37,974 bases of DNA from a virus. The DNA lies in the IMG/VR virus record IMGVR_UViG_3300005538_000221, positions 1-37,974 of that record; one strand, 5' to 3'. Positions 16,344 through 24,527 of the stretch are shown one piece after another. Position 1 is the first letter of the stretch, and each line of letters opens with the position of its first letter. The notes beneath the pieces are model-generated. The model was not told the DNA's origin, did no database searches, and saw only the letters and a program-made list of their open reading frames with translations. The position numbers were made by a program, and so were the translations under genes.

Positions 16344-18188
16344 TCAGAGCCTGGCGTCCATCACGGCGTGCACGCCGAAAGTGTTGCCGGCCACGCTCGA
16401 TGCGTTGCCGGTGGTGACGATCTCGAAGCTGCTCTCGACGATATTCTGCGCCAGCGTCGACGAGCAATCCAAGCCCGTCATGTCGTAGGCCTGCCCCGAC
16501 GCGCCGCCGCCGTTCGGGTTGAACAGCGTGACCGTGGGCAGCGAGAGCATGGTCGGAAAGCGCAGCGTGCCCAGGCTCTGCGGATGCGCGCCCGAAAGGA
16601 TCGCGGGCGCGCGGTGCTCGCCCGTTGCCGTTCCCGCGCCGTTCACCGGCGCCGTCGCCTGCGCGAAGGTCTTGTTGTAGCGCGTCTGGCAGCGCCTGAG
16701 CTCGTCGCTCGCATCGGATTTGAGATAGGCCGTGGCGATATTGCCGATCTCGAGCTTCACATTGGCGATGGTCAGGCTGTCGTCGCCGCTCGCCGAGCCG
16801 GTGGGATAGGTGCCGGTGCAGATGCCGAACGCCACCTGCGTGATGTACGGGTCGCCCGATATCGCGAGCGGCGCGCAGACGACGCGCGTCACCGACCCGA
16901 GCGTCGTCTGGCCCGACAGGTCCAGGGACACGGCCGAGCCGCCGCTGGTGGCGAAGCCCGGCGCCGAGGGGTTCGCGAACACGTCCTCGTTGGTGCCCTT
17001 GCCCCAGTAGATCACCGCATAGAGCGCAAGCGGGCTCGGCAGGTCGGCGCCGGGCTTGACGTCGAACGACACCGTGACCGTCTGCCCGATGAGGGCGAGC
17101 GATTCCCGCGTGCCGAACTGCTGCGCCAGGCAATAGGGATCGGTGTCGGTGGAACCGGAGACGCGCGCGAGCTTGAGGGCCCAAAGCGAGTTGCGGATTC
17201 CGGCGGTGCGGGAAATCGTCCTGGTGGCCGCGGTGCCGGCCGCCGACTTCCAGAAATCGGCGACGTGGGATTTTCCAACCGAGGTCGAGAGCGTGTAGCT
17301 CGTGTTCTCCTGCCAGATGTCGAAGGCGGAATTGACGAGCAGGTTCTGGCCTTCGCAGTCGCGCGCCCTGTAGCTCGCGCTGACGACGTCCCAGAACCAG
17401 CCCTGGCCCTGGCCGGGCGTGTCGGCGCTCAGCGGCCGGCCGCCGATCTGGCCCTTGACCGCCTTCTGCGACGGGATGCGGCTGTCGCTGTTGGCCGCCA
17501 TCGTGCCGTCGGTATCGAGCGCCAGGCCGCCGTCCTTCACCAGCAATCCGCTGGTGCCGTCGAAGAGCACGAAATTGCCGGCGGTGGCGGTGGTGGGTCC
17601 GGACACCGCGTCGACGATGTTGCCCTGGCCGATGACCCAGTTGCCGCCCGCCGTGATCTGGTCGCCCGACGCCGTCCCGTTGACGAGGCAGAGCAGCGTG
17701 TCGCCCGTCTGGACGGCGACGCCGCCTGCGCCGCCGATCTTGCCGTCCGAGCTTACGACATAGAAGTCGCCCTGGTTGGCGTCAGGATAGTTGGGACTGC
17801 CGCTGCAGGGCTGCATGCCCTTGAAGACGATCGCGCCCGCCGCGGCGGGCCTGGTGTCGACATAGTGCTTGGTGGCGGCCTCGCTGTCCGCGGCCGGATC
17901 GGCCTGAAGCGTGAGCGGCTTCGCCATGGCGAGCGTGCCGTCGGGCGCGAAGGTGTAGAGCGGCACCCAGTTGCCGGCGATGTACATGTTCAGCGTCGGT
18001 CCGCCGTCATGGTCCTGGATCCAGGTCTGGAACTCCGCCAGCGCCATCGGCGCCGAGGTCGACATGACCGGAATCCCGAACGCCGCCGCGGGGGCCTGCA
18101 CGTTGCTGCCGTTCTGCACGCAAGGCACGGCCTCGTTCTCGAGCGGCAGCGCCGCCGGCGGCATCGCGGTGATCGTACTGTCGGTCAT
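16344..18188 (-). CDS. Tail fibre paralogue, 614 aa
   Basis: Second of the four fibre genes. It begins MTDSTITAMPPAALPLENEA and carries the shared APAAAFGIPV, AEFQTWI, TKHYVD and GDFYVVSSDGKIGG elements. A stalk-to-head junction (IPSQKAVKGQIGGRPLSADT) is followed by a C-terminal lectin-like region (NLLVNSAFDIWQENTSYTL, then SHVADFWKSAAG, SFDVKPGADLPSP). It ends FGVHAVMDARL, equivalent to the ends of the other fibres. The head diverges from the paralogues between the conserved borders, suggesting a different receptor specificity. No fibre-assembly chaperone gene is visible next to it. Confidence 0.88.
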   Translation of the reverse strand: MTDSTITAMPPAALPLENEAVPCVQNGSNVQAPAAAFGIPVMSTSAPMALAEFQTWIQDHDGGPTLNMYIAGNWVPLYTFAPDGTLAMAKPLTLQADPAADSEAATKHYVDTRPAAAGAIVFKGMQPCSGSPNYPDANQGDFYVVSSDGKIGGAGGVAVQTGDTLLCLVNGTASGDQITAGGNWVIGQGNIVDAVSGPTTATAGNFVLFDGTSGLLVKDGGLALDTDGTMAANSDSRIPSQKAVKGQIGGRPLSADTPGQGQGWFWDVVSASYRARDCEGQNLLVNSAFDIWQENTSYTLSTSVGKSHVADFWKSAAGTAATRTISRTAGIRNSLWALKLARVSGSTDTDPYCLAQQFGTRESLALIGQTVTVSFDVKPGADLPSPLALYAVIYWGKGTNEDVFANPSAPGFATSGGSAVSLDLSGQTTLGSVTRVVCAPLAISGDPYITQVAFGICTGTYPTGSASGDDSLTIANVKLEIGNIATAYLKSDASDELRRCQTRYNKTFAQATAPVNGAGTATGEHRAPAILSGAHPQSLGTLRFPTMLSLPTVTLFNPNGGGASGQAYDMTGLDCSSTLAQNIVESSFEIVTTGNASSVAGNTFGVHAVMDARL

Positions 18189-18219
18189 TGCTTGTTCCTC
18201 GACTCCGCGTTTGGATTTC

Positions 18220-20142
18220 TCAAAGCCTGGCGTCGGCGACCCAGTGGATGCCGAGCGTGTTTCCGACCGCCGTCGCCGCGTTGCCGCCGGCCACGATCTC
18301 GAAGCCCTTTTCGGTGATCGCCTGCACCGCCGTGAAAGTGCAATTGCCGGCGGTCAGATCGCGCGCGAAGCCCGTCTGGTCGCCGGGATACGGGTTGTAC
18401 AGCCACATCGTCGGCACCGCGCGCATCGGCGCGAAGCGGACCGTGCCCAGCGACTGCGTGCCGGTGCCCGCCACCACCGCGGGCGCGCGGTGCTCGCCCG
18501 TGTTGAGGCCGACGCCGACGCGCGGCTGCACGCCGCGCTGGAAGCTCTTGCGATAGCGGCGCTGGCAGCGCTCGTACTCCTCTTCGGGACACTCCCGCAG
18601 ATAAGGCGTGGCGACGTGGCCGACCTCGAGCTTGACGTTGGTGATGGTGATGCTGTCGTCCGCGCCGGCCTGGCCCGAGAACGGACCGATATCGATCACC
18701 AGCGCGGCCTCGGTGACCGGTCCGGGCCACCAGTTGGTGGGGATGGTCAGAGACTGGTTGACCACCCGCGCCACCGAGCCGTGCGGCGGAAGCTGCGCGT
18801 TCAGCGTGTTGATATAGAGTTGTCCCAGCGAGTTCTCGCCCTGCGCATTGGGCAAGGTCGATCCGGAACCGGTGGGGAAGAAGTTCCCGCCCATCCTTAT
18901 CTGCGAAAGGGTGAGATACTCGTCGATGCCGGTGCCGAAGGTCAGCCCGGCCTGCACGTTGCGCCCCGAGAAGTTCGCGCCGACCATGACGTCGAAAGAC
19001 AAGGTGAGCGGCTTGCCCGGCAGGAACAGCGACTCTTCGTGGCCGAATTGCTGGCCCAGGCGAATGTTGTTGGTGTCGATGGTGCCGGGATAGCGTTGGA
19101 GCTGGATCGCGAAATGCGAGCCCGAAAATCCCACCACGCGCTTGGCCGACCGCCAGGAGCCGGTGCTGCCCATCCCGCCCACGTTCCAGAAATCGGCGAC
19201 ATGGACGTTGTCGAACGACATGCCGAAATTGTAGCTCGTGGCCTCTTCCCAGAGGTCGAAGGAGGAATTCACCAGCAGATTGCGCCCGCTGCCGCGTACG
19301 GCGCGGAAGCTCGCGCTCCTTGCGTCCCAGGCCAGGAGATTGCCCTGGCCCGGCGTGTCGCCGCCGAGCGGCTGGCCGCCGAGCGATTGCTTCACCGCGC
19401 TCTGCGCCGCCACGCGCTGGTCGCTGTTCGCGGCCATGGCCGGGCTCTTGTCGAGCGTGACGCCGCTGGATTCGATCTGCAGGCCCGAGCCCGTGTTGAA
19501 CAGCGCCAGGCTCCCGTCCGTGGCGGAGAGCGGATCCTGCACCAGGTTGGGATTGTGCCCCTGCACGATCGTCCAGCACGCGCCGACGTCGGCTTGCGTG
19601 CCGGAGGCGGTGGCGTCGGCCATGCAGAGCAGCATCGCCGCGGTGCCGACATTGACGCCGGACGCGCCGCCGATCTTGCCGGGGAGGCCGACGATATAGA
19701 CGTCGCCCTCGTTGGCGGCGGGATAGTCGGGCGCGCCGGAGCAATCGACGGTGCCGCGGAAGATCAAGCTGCCGATCGCGCCGGATCGCACGTCGACATA
19801 GTGCTTGGTCGCGATCTGCGGCGCCGCGGTGGGATCTGCGGGAAGCGCGAGCGCCGTGCATGCCGAGAGCGCGCCGTCGCCGCCCAGCGTGAAGAGCGCC
19901 GTCCACACGCGCTCGATATACATGCGCAGCGTCGGCGGCGACGTCGACTGGTCGATCCAGGTCTGGAACTGGCCGAGCGGCACCGGCGGCGCCACGCCCG
20001 CGCAGGGGATGGAGAACGCGGCGGCGGGCGCCTGGACGTTCTGCCCGTCCTGCGCGCAGGGCACGACGCAGGTCAGCTGATCGCTGGAGAGCGGCGTGTC
20101 CGCTCCCAAGAGGGTGCTGATGCTGATGGCGGCGTCGGTCAT
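18220..20142 (-). CDS. Tail fibre paralogue, 640 aa
   Basis: First of the four fibre genes, starting 3 nt after the gp46-like stop. The N-terminus MTDAAISISTLLGADTPLSS, then VPCAQDGQNVQAPAAAF and FQTWIDQSTSPPTLRMYIE, is a more diverged version of the shared attachment region. A TKHYVD...IFRGTVDCSGAPDYPAANEGDVYIVGLPGKIGG section follows, then the junction AQSAVKQSLGGQPLGGDTPGQG. The head starts NLLVNSSFDLWEEATSYNF with HVADFWNVGG, and the protein ends TLGIHWVADARL. Its place next to the baseplate gp46-like gene suggests it is the ancestral fibre of the array, the others arising by duplication; that order is an inference. Confidence 0.88.
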   Translation of the reverse strand: MTDAAISISTLLGADTPLSSDQLTCVVPCAQDGQNVQAPAAAFSIPCAGVAPPVPLGQFQTWIDQSTSPPTLRMYIERVWTALFTLGGDGALSACTALALPADPTAAPQIATKHYVDVRSGAIGSLIFRGTVDCSGAPDYPAANEGDVYIVGLPGKIGGASGVNVGTAAMLLCMADATASGTQADVGACWTIVQGHNPNLVQDPLSATDGSLALFNTGSGLQIESSGVTLDKSPAMAANSDQRVAAQSAVKQSLGGQPLGGDTPGQGNLLAWDARSASFRAVRGSGRNLLVNSSFDLWEEATSYNFGMSFDNVHVADFWNVGGMGSTGSWRSAKRVVGFSGSHFAIQLQRYPGTIDTNNIRLGQQFGHEESLFLPGKPLTLSFDVMVGANFSGRNVQAGLTFGTGIDEYLTLSQIRMGGNFFPTGSGSTLPNAQGENSLGQLYINTLNAQLPPHGSVARVVNQSLTIPTNWWPGPVTEAALVIDIGPFSGQAGADDSITITNVKLEVGHVATPYLRECPEEEYERCQRRYRKSFQRGVQPRVGVGLNTGEHRAPAVVAGTGTQSLGTVRFAPMRAVPTMWLYNPYPGDQTGFARDLTAGNCTFTAVQAITEKGFEIVAGGNAATAVGNTLGIHWVADARL

Positions 20143-20145
20143 GGC

Positions 20146-20781
20146 CTATTCGTCGATCAGGAGGCTGTCGTCTTCCGTCGCCAGATACGCGGTCGTGCCC
20201 GACGTCTGCAGATGCGCCTCGAGCAGGATCGCGGACTCGGCGGCCGCCATCTGCGCCGGATCGCCCGCGGTCGCCATCGTCGGGCTCCACACATAGTCGT
20301 ATTCGAACAGCTCGGGTTTTCCCTGGGCGCCGCGCTGCGCGATCGAGACATGCAGCGAGATCACGTCGTGCGCGCTCCACCAGGTCGCCACGTCGATGCT
20401 CTGCGCGATCTTCTCGTCGATCATCCACTGCAGCGCCTCGCGCGCGTCGAGCTCGATCTGGCGCACGGTCTTGTCGGTGGCGGGCCAGCCGGTGCGCAGC
20501 CAGAAGCGCGAGCCGGTCAAGGCCGACGGGCCTGTGGCCTGGGTCGGATCGGCGGGCGTGTCGCCCCACCAGCCGCGGCGGTCGGCCGGGCCCTTGCTCG
20601 CCGTCGGCGCGGCGCCGGGGATCGCGTCGTCGGCATCGGCGAGCCGGTCGGTGAACAGCGAGATGAGCACCGCGGTCGCGAGGCCCTCCTCGCTGAGCAG
20701 ATCCGGCCCCTCCATGATCCAGTCGATATAGGAGGCGCCCGTCTTCGGGTCCTGGGTGATGAAGCTTGCGATGTCGGTCAT
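20146..20781 (-). CDS. Mu gp46-like baseplate protein
   Basis: A 211-residue protein of the Mu gp46/GPW-gp25-like baseplate wedge family. Typical features are the N-terminal IDW...GPDLLSEEGLATAVLISLFTDR, RRGWWGD at about 68-74, and GSRFWL...A...LDAREALQWMIDE. The C-terminal 40 residues, ending AYLATEDDSLLIDE, extend beyond the conserved core. It is coupled to the gp45-like gene by a 4-nt overlap. In Mu the gp47-like gene follows directly; here four fibre genes intervene. Confidence 0.9.
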   Translation of the reverse strand: MTDIASFITQDPKTGASYIDWIMEGPDLLSEEGLATAVLISLFTDRLADADDAIPGAAPTASKGPADRRGWWGDTPADPTQATGPSALTGSRFWLRTGWPATDKTVRQIELDAREALQWMIDEKIAQSIDVATWWSAHDVISLHVSIAQRGAQGKPELFEYDYVWSPTMATAGDPAQMAAAESAILLEAHLQTSGTTAYLATEDDSLLIDE

Positions 20782-21332
20782 TCTTTTGCATCCGGTGGCC
20801 CACCATTGGGATGGGTGTGCTTGTTGTACTGGCCGCGGTCATAGGCCATCGAATGTCCGGAACCGTCCGTGATGTCGCCGGTTGCGGTGATGTTGCCCGT
20901 GACGTGGAGATCACCCGTCAGTTGCCACGACGCCGCCGTACCGGTGACGTCGCCGGTGACGGTGATCTGCATCTTCAGCGGCGAGGTGATCTCGAGATGG
21001 TCCTGGCGGAAGACGACCTGCTGGCCGTTGGTGTCGCGATGGCCGAACTCGCCAGGCTGAAGGTCGGTGATGCGCAGCGCCGGGTTGTCGGCGAACAGCG
21101 CCACCAGGTGCGAGCGCGAGCCGCCGACCTGCAGCAGGATGAGATCCTCATTGCCGGTCGGATAGACGCTCATCCCCATCGGCATGAAGAGCTCGACCTG
21201 GGTCTTCTGCTCGTCGGCGAGGCCCGAGAGCTGGACCAGCGGGCGCTTGGGGTTGAGCGCGGCGCTCATCACGCGCCCGCGCGTTACCATGCTGCGGACC
21301 CTCGCAGCCATGCGGTCGAAGACGGCTTGCAT
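20778..21332 (-). CDS. Mu gp45-like baseplate spike protein
   Basis: A 184-residue protein of the Mu gp45/gpV type, the membrane-piercing spike at the tail tip. It opens DRMAARVRSMVTRGRVMSA (6-24) and has the OB-fold region LVQLSGLADEQKTQVELFMPMG with SRSHLVALFADNP. The repetitive beta section TVTGDVTGTAASWQLTGDLHVTGNITATGDITD is typical of the spike's triple-stranded helix. The end, YNKHTHPNGGPPDAKE, contains the HTH pattern that often coordinates metal at the apex. Start 21332 follows the gpP-like stop by 2 nt; 21353 is possible. The effectors encoded upstream would have to leave through or with this spike. Confidence 0.9.
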   Translation of the reverse strand: MQAVFDRMAARVRSMVTRGRVMSAALNPKRPLVQLSGLADEQKTQVELFMPMGMSVYPTGNEDLILLQVGGSRSHLVALFADNPALRITDLQPGEFGHRDTNGQQVVFRQDHLEITSPLKMQITVTGDVTGTAASWQLTGDLHVTGNITATGDITDGSGHSMAYDRGQYNKHTHPNGGPPDAKE

Positions 21333-21334
21333 GT

Positions 21335-22420
21335 TCAGAGCCCATCGTTCCATGTGCCGTCGGTGTCGCCCGTGCCGCCGCTGCCGCCGGGTTCCGGCGT
21401 GTAGGCGTTCTGCGGCGCGACCGTGACCACGGTGCGCCGTCCTCCCTGCTCGTCGAGCTGGAACTCGACCTTGCCGATGAGAAGCTGGCGGTCGAGCGCG
21501 AGGAACGGGCTGATCACCGGGACCAGCAGGTTGGTGTCCCAGAGCGCGCCGCCGGGATTGCCAGAGCCCTGCGCCTGGCGCCATCCCGGCACCGTCACGC
21601 ACGCCTTGGTCGAGATCCCGAAATTGTGCTTGGCGCGCCATTTCGCGCGCGCATCCGCCTGCGGCTGCGTCGACGGATGCTCGGTCATCTCGGCGAAGCG
21701 GCGGTTGCCGCGCGGGCAGCCGGTATCGGTCGCGGTGCCCTTGATCTGGAGCTGCGCGTCGCTGCCGTCCTGGCTCACCGGCGTCTGGCTCAGGCAGACG
21801 TAATTGCTGAACCGCGCGTTGCCGGCCAGCGTCGCCTCGGCGGCGAGGATGTTCTGTCCCTGCACCAGCGCGCTCGCGCCGCCGTTGATCCCGGCCTGGG
21901 TGATCACCAGATTGCCCTGCGCGTCATCGGTCAGCAGCACCGAGCGCAGCCGCGCCAGCTTCTCGAGGAAGGAGAACGCCGTCTCGGTCTTCTCGATCGT
22001 GGCGTCCGGCAGGGGATCGCCGACCTCGCATTCGACGTTCAAGCCGATCCCGAAATAGCCGCAGACCGCGGCCGCGATGGCGTCGAGCTTGTAGCCGCTG
22101 AACTCTCCGGTGCCGATGTCGGGCATGCAATCGACGAGATCGCAGGTGAGCGAGCGGCCGGAGATCCGCACGCCGTGCTCGTTCGCGTCGAAGGACGGCA
22201 TGTAGCTCTCGACATAGCCGGTGAGCACGATGTCGTCGTCGATATAGACCATCGCCTGGTCGAACGGCTTGATCTGCCACGCGCCGTCCGCCCCGGCCCA
22301 GCGCTCGCTCACCGCGATGTCGAAGCTCGACGCGCACTCCTTGAGCGAGCGCGAGATGCGGATCTCGTTCCAGCCGGTGTATTCCTGGCTGCCGATGATG
22401 AGACGGACCTCGTCGCTCAT
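21335..22420 (-). CDS. Mu gpP-like baseplate hub protein
   Basis: A 361-residue tail protein of the Mu gpP (gp27-like hub) type. It starts MSDEVRLIIGSQEYTGWNEIRISRSL and contains FDQAMVYIDDDIVLTGYVES, GRSLTCDLVDC and the mid-protein EKTETAFSFLEKLARLRSVLLTDDAQGNLVIT (about 145-178), all typical of the family. The hub forms a trimeric ring at the end of the tail tube, holds the spike and contacts the tape measure tip. It overlaps the gpN-like gene by 4 nt. The extreme C-terminus is Gly-rich (PEPGGSGGTGDTDGTW), an extension not needed for the hub fold. Confidence 0.92.
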   Translation of the reverse strand: MSDEVRLIIGSQEYTGWNEIRISRSLKECASSFDIAVSERWAGADGAWQIKPFDQAMVYIDDDIVLTGYVESYMPSFDANEHGVRISGRSLTCDLVDCMPDIGTGEFSGYKLDAIAAAVCGYFGIGLNVECEVGDPLPDATIEKTETAFSFLEKLARLRSVLLTDDAQGNLVITQAGINGGASALVQGQNILAAEATLAGNARFSNYVCLSQTPVSQDGSDAQLQIKGTATDTGCPRGNRRFAEMTEHPSTQPQADARAKWRAKHNFGISTKACVTVPGWRQAQGSGNPGGALWDTNLLVPVISPFLALDRQLLIGKVEFQLDEQGGRRTVVTVAPQNAYTPEPGGSGGTGDTDGTWNDGL

Positions 22421-23619
22421 GAGGTCAGCGCCTGGACGACGGGCGGCACGAACAGGGGATGCGGCGCGTCGTTGCGCGCGACGAGCTCGTCGCCGCGCGA
22501 CGGATCCTGATAGAGGCGCTGCGCCAAGGCCAGCGCCGGCATCGTGATGCCCATCGTGAAGGTGAGCGTCGACGGCGCCTGCTTGGCGCGCGTGGTCAGA
22601 TCGTCGATCGCCGCCTGATAATAGGACTGCCACGACAGGAAGCCGCGGTCGTCGCCGCCGTCGGCGGCGGCGGTGGCGAGCCCGTCGATCAGCGAGGCGA
22701 GCTGGTCGCGCGCGCTGTCTGCGTCCTCCTGGGCCGCGAATTTGGTCTGCGCGTAGATGCGGCCGAGCGCGATGACGGCCGAGCCCGAGACCAGCGCCAC
22801 GAGCGCCTGCTGGTTCAATCCGATCTGCGTGGCGTCGGGCGGCACAAGCTCGGCGCCCCAGCCGGCCATGCAGGCGAGCCCGCAGCTCGGATCGACGAGC
22901 GGCTGCGGCCCGCGCGAGGTCAGCGTCTGATCGGGCGCCACCTGGGCCGCGAGCGCGGCATCGGCATAGCCCGCGAAGAAGCCCGTGATCGCGGTCGCGA
23001 CCGCCACCGCGTCCGTCGCCATGTCGGCGAGATCCGCCACGAGCGGCGCCAGCGCGTCGGTGTCGATGTCCGGCCAGGCGATCAGGGGCGCGAACGCCTC
23101 GTCGAGCTGGTCGAGCAGGTCCGACGCCGCCGCCACCGTGCCGCCGGCGCCCACGATCCAGTTGTCGTCGAAGGAAAGCACGATCTGGTCGAGCGAGTCG
23201 CCGGAGGCATCCAGGCTGTCGCCGGAGGTGAAGATGGCGGACAGCGGCGAAGGGTCGGAGCCCGTCTCGACGCAATCGATGTCGAAGCGCGCCATGCGCC
23301 CCTCGTCGCGCACCTCCTGGCTGATCCAGGTGCGGATATTGACCTTGAGCGCGCCGCGATAGGGATGGACGAGCGTGCCGTACTCGGCGCCGTCGAGCGC
23401 AGCCTCGAGCGACGCGCGCCGCTCGACGTAGTCGTCGCCGAGCACGTAGCCGGTGATGTGGTGCTCCTTCTTCTTGCGGCCGAGATCCTCGACATAGGGA
23501 TCGTCGCGCTGCGGGAACTCGTGCTCGACGAGCCTGCGCCCGCCCTGGCGCTTGGTGTCTTCATAGAAGAAGGGCACCCCGCGAAAGGACGCAGGCAGCA
23601 AAGAGTCGTTCCAGGCCAT
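22417..23619 (-). CDS. Mu gpN-like hub protein (DNA circularisation N-terminus)
   Basis: A 400-residue protein with the conserved N-terminal domain named after the Mu DNA circularisation protein: SFRGVPFFYEDTKRQGGRRLVEHEFPQRDDPYVEDLGRKKKEHHITGYVLGDDY (about 12-65), followed by HPYRGALKVNIRTW. Despite that name, Mu gpN and relatives are tail components between tape measure and hub. The C-terminal 230 residues are Ala-rich and helical. It is followed, with a 4-nt overlap, by the gpP-like gene, the Mu order N-P-45. It lies 67 nt after a signal-peptide gene that is foreign to the usual order. Confidence 0.92.
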   Translation of the reverse strand: MAWNDSLLPASFRGVPFFYEDTKRQGGRRLVEHEFPQRDDPYVEDLGRKKKEHHITGYVLGDDYVERRASLEAALDGAEYGTLVHPYRGALKVNIRTWISQEVRDEGRMARFDIDCVETGSDPSPLSAIFTSGDSLDASGDSLDQIVLSFDDNWIVGAGGTVAAASDLLDQLDEAFAPLIAWPDIDTDALAPLVADLADMATDAVAVATAITGFFAGYADAALAAQVAPDQTLTSRGPQPLVDPSCGLACMAGWGAELVPPDATQIGLNQQALVALVSGSAVIALGRIYAQTKFAAQEDADSARDQLASLIDGLATAAADGGDDRGFLSWQSYYQAAIDDLTTRAKQAPSTLTFTMGITMPALALAQRLYQDPSRGDELVARNDAPHPLFVPPVVQALTS

Positions 23620-23686
23620 CGCCTTTTCCGTTTCTTGAAGATGCGAATTGCGGGGTGTCGCCGTTGCGGCCGCGGGCGGCCGCCGA

Positions 23687-24463
23687 TCAGATCTTGGCGT
23701 CGGTGTCGCTGTACATCTCGACCCGCTTGAGGGTCTTCACGACGGCCGGCCAACCGTTTGTCCATTCCGTCTTCATTTCAAACGTCATGCGCAGATGCCA
23801 ACGCGCCCCGCCTTGCTCGCGGCGGGGAGAGAAATCGATGCGCTCGAACGCGTCGTCTCCGGGCCACTCGACCTGCGACACGGCGACGATCGACCGCAGG
23901 TCCAGACCCCGCAGGACGGCTCTCTGCGACGACGCATCCGCGCAAGGCGCGGGCTCGCCCCCGCAATTCACCGCCAGCGCAAAAGACAGAGGCGCCGAAG
24001 AAGCGGCGGATCCGACCGCGGATTGGATATCGTCGATCGCATCGCCGGCGACCGCCAGAGAGACGGCCTGAAAGAGATCGCGGTGGCCGACGGGCGCGGC
24101 GCAGGGGCCGTTGCCCTTGACGTAGTAGTACACACCCCCATGGAATTCCGCTACGTGCAGCTCGCCCTTTGTGTCCCAATCGAACGGAGAGAAGGTGACA
24201 TGCGCGCCCGGCACCGCACAAAGCGTGCCGGCATCCACGGGTTTCGCGAACAAGTAAGCTCCGGGATTCCAGTCATGCTCGGAATCGGAGACGACCTCCG
24301 TATATGTTCCTCCGCCGGCCTTGCGAAGCATGTCTGCGGCCGCCTCGGGCGAAACATTCTTCAGCACACGAAGCGTGATCGGACCGTTCTCGGAGGCGCC
24401 CGCAACAGAGGGCAACAACAGGAAGATCGCAGCCCAAAGCCGCATCGGATTGCGCATCGGCAT
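23687..24463 (-). CDS. Exported protein downstream of protease effector (possible immunity)
   Basis: A 258-residue protein with an N-terminal signal peptide (MRLWAAIFLLLPSVAGA|SENG). ATGs at 24463, 24457 and 24445 are all possible, none with a strong ribosome-binding site. The mature part has four Cys (LCAVPG, GPCAAP, NCGGEPAPCAD), which could form two periplasmic disulphides. No family is recognised. It is inserted between the metalloprotease effector gene and the gpN-like gene, where Mu-type clusters have no exported protein. Location directly downstream of a toxin-like gene and probable export make a periplasmic immunity protein the best guess; a secreted accessory protein is the alternative. 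Confidence 0.7.
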   Translation of the reverse strand: MPMRNPMRLWAAIFLLLPSVAGASENGPITLRVLKNVSPEAAADMLRKAGGGTYTEVVSDSEHDWNPGAYLFAKPVDAGTLCAVPGAHVTFSPFDWDTKGELHVAEFHGGVYYYVKGNGPCAAPVGHRDLFQAVSLAVAGDAIDDIQSAVGSAASSAPLSFALAVNCGGEPAPCADASSQRAVLRGLDLRSIVAVSQVEWPGDDAFERIDFSPRREQGGARWHLRMTFEMKTEWTNGWPAVVKTLKRVEMYSDTDAKI

Positions 24464-24527
24464 CCCAGCTCTGCACGTCTCTCGCAGAGCGGAGGCTACA
24501 GGAAATCCGTCACCGGCGCCACAACGG

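Noticed and set aside
18185-20914. A 909-codon minus-strand frame over fibre 1 and gp46-like genes
   Set aside because: It is an out-of-frame reading of two genes with clear family matches in the other frame, and its composition is Arg-rich.
23687-24463. An endolysin or muramidase after the effector
   Set aside because: The protein has a signal peptide but no lysozyme, amidase or peptidase motif (no E-x8-D/C-x5-T triad, HExxH or Cys-His pattern was seen).
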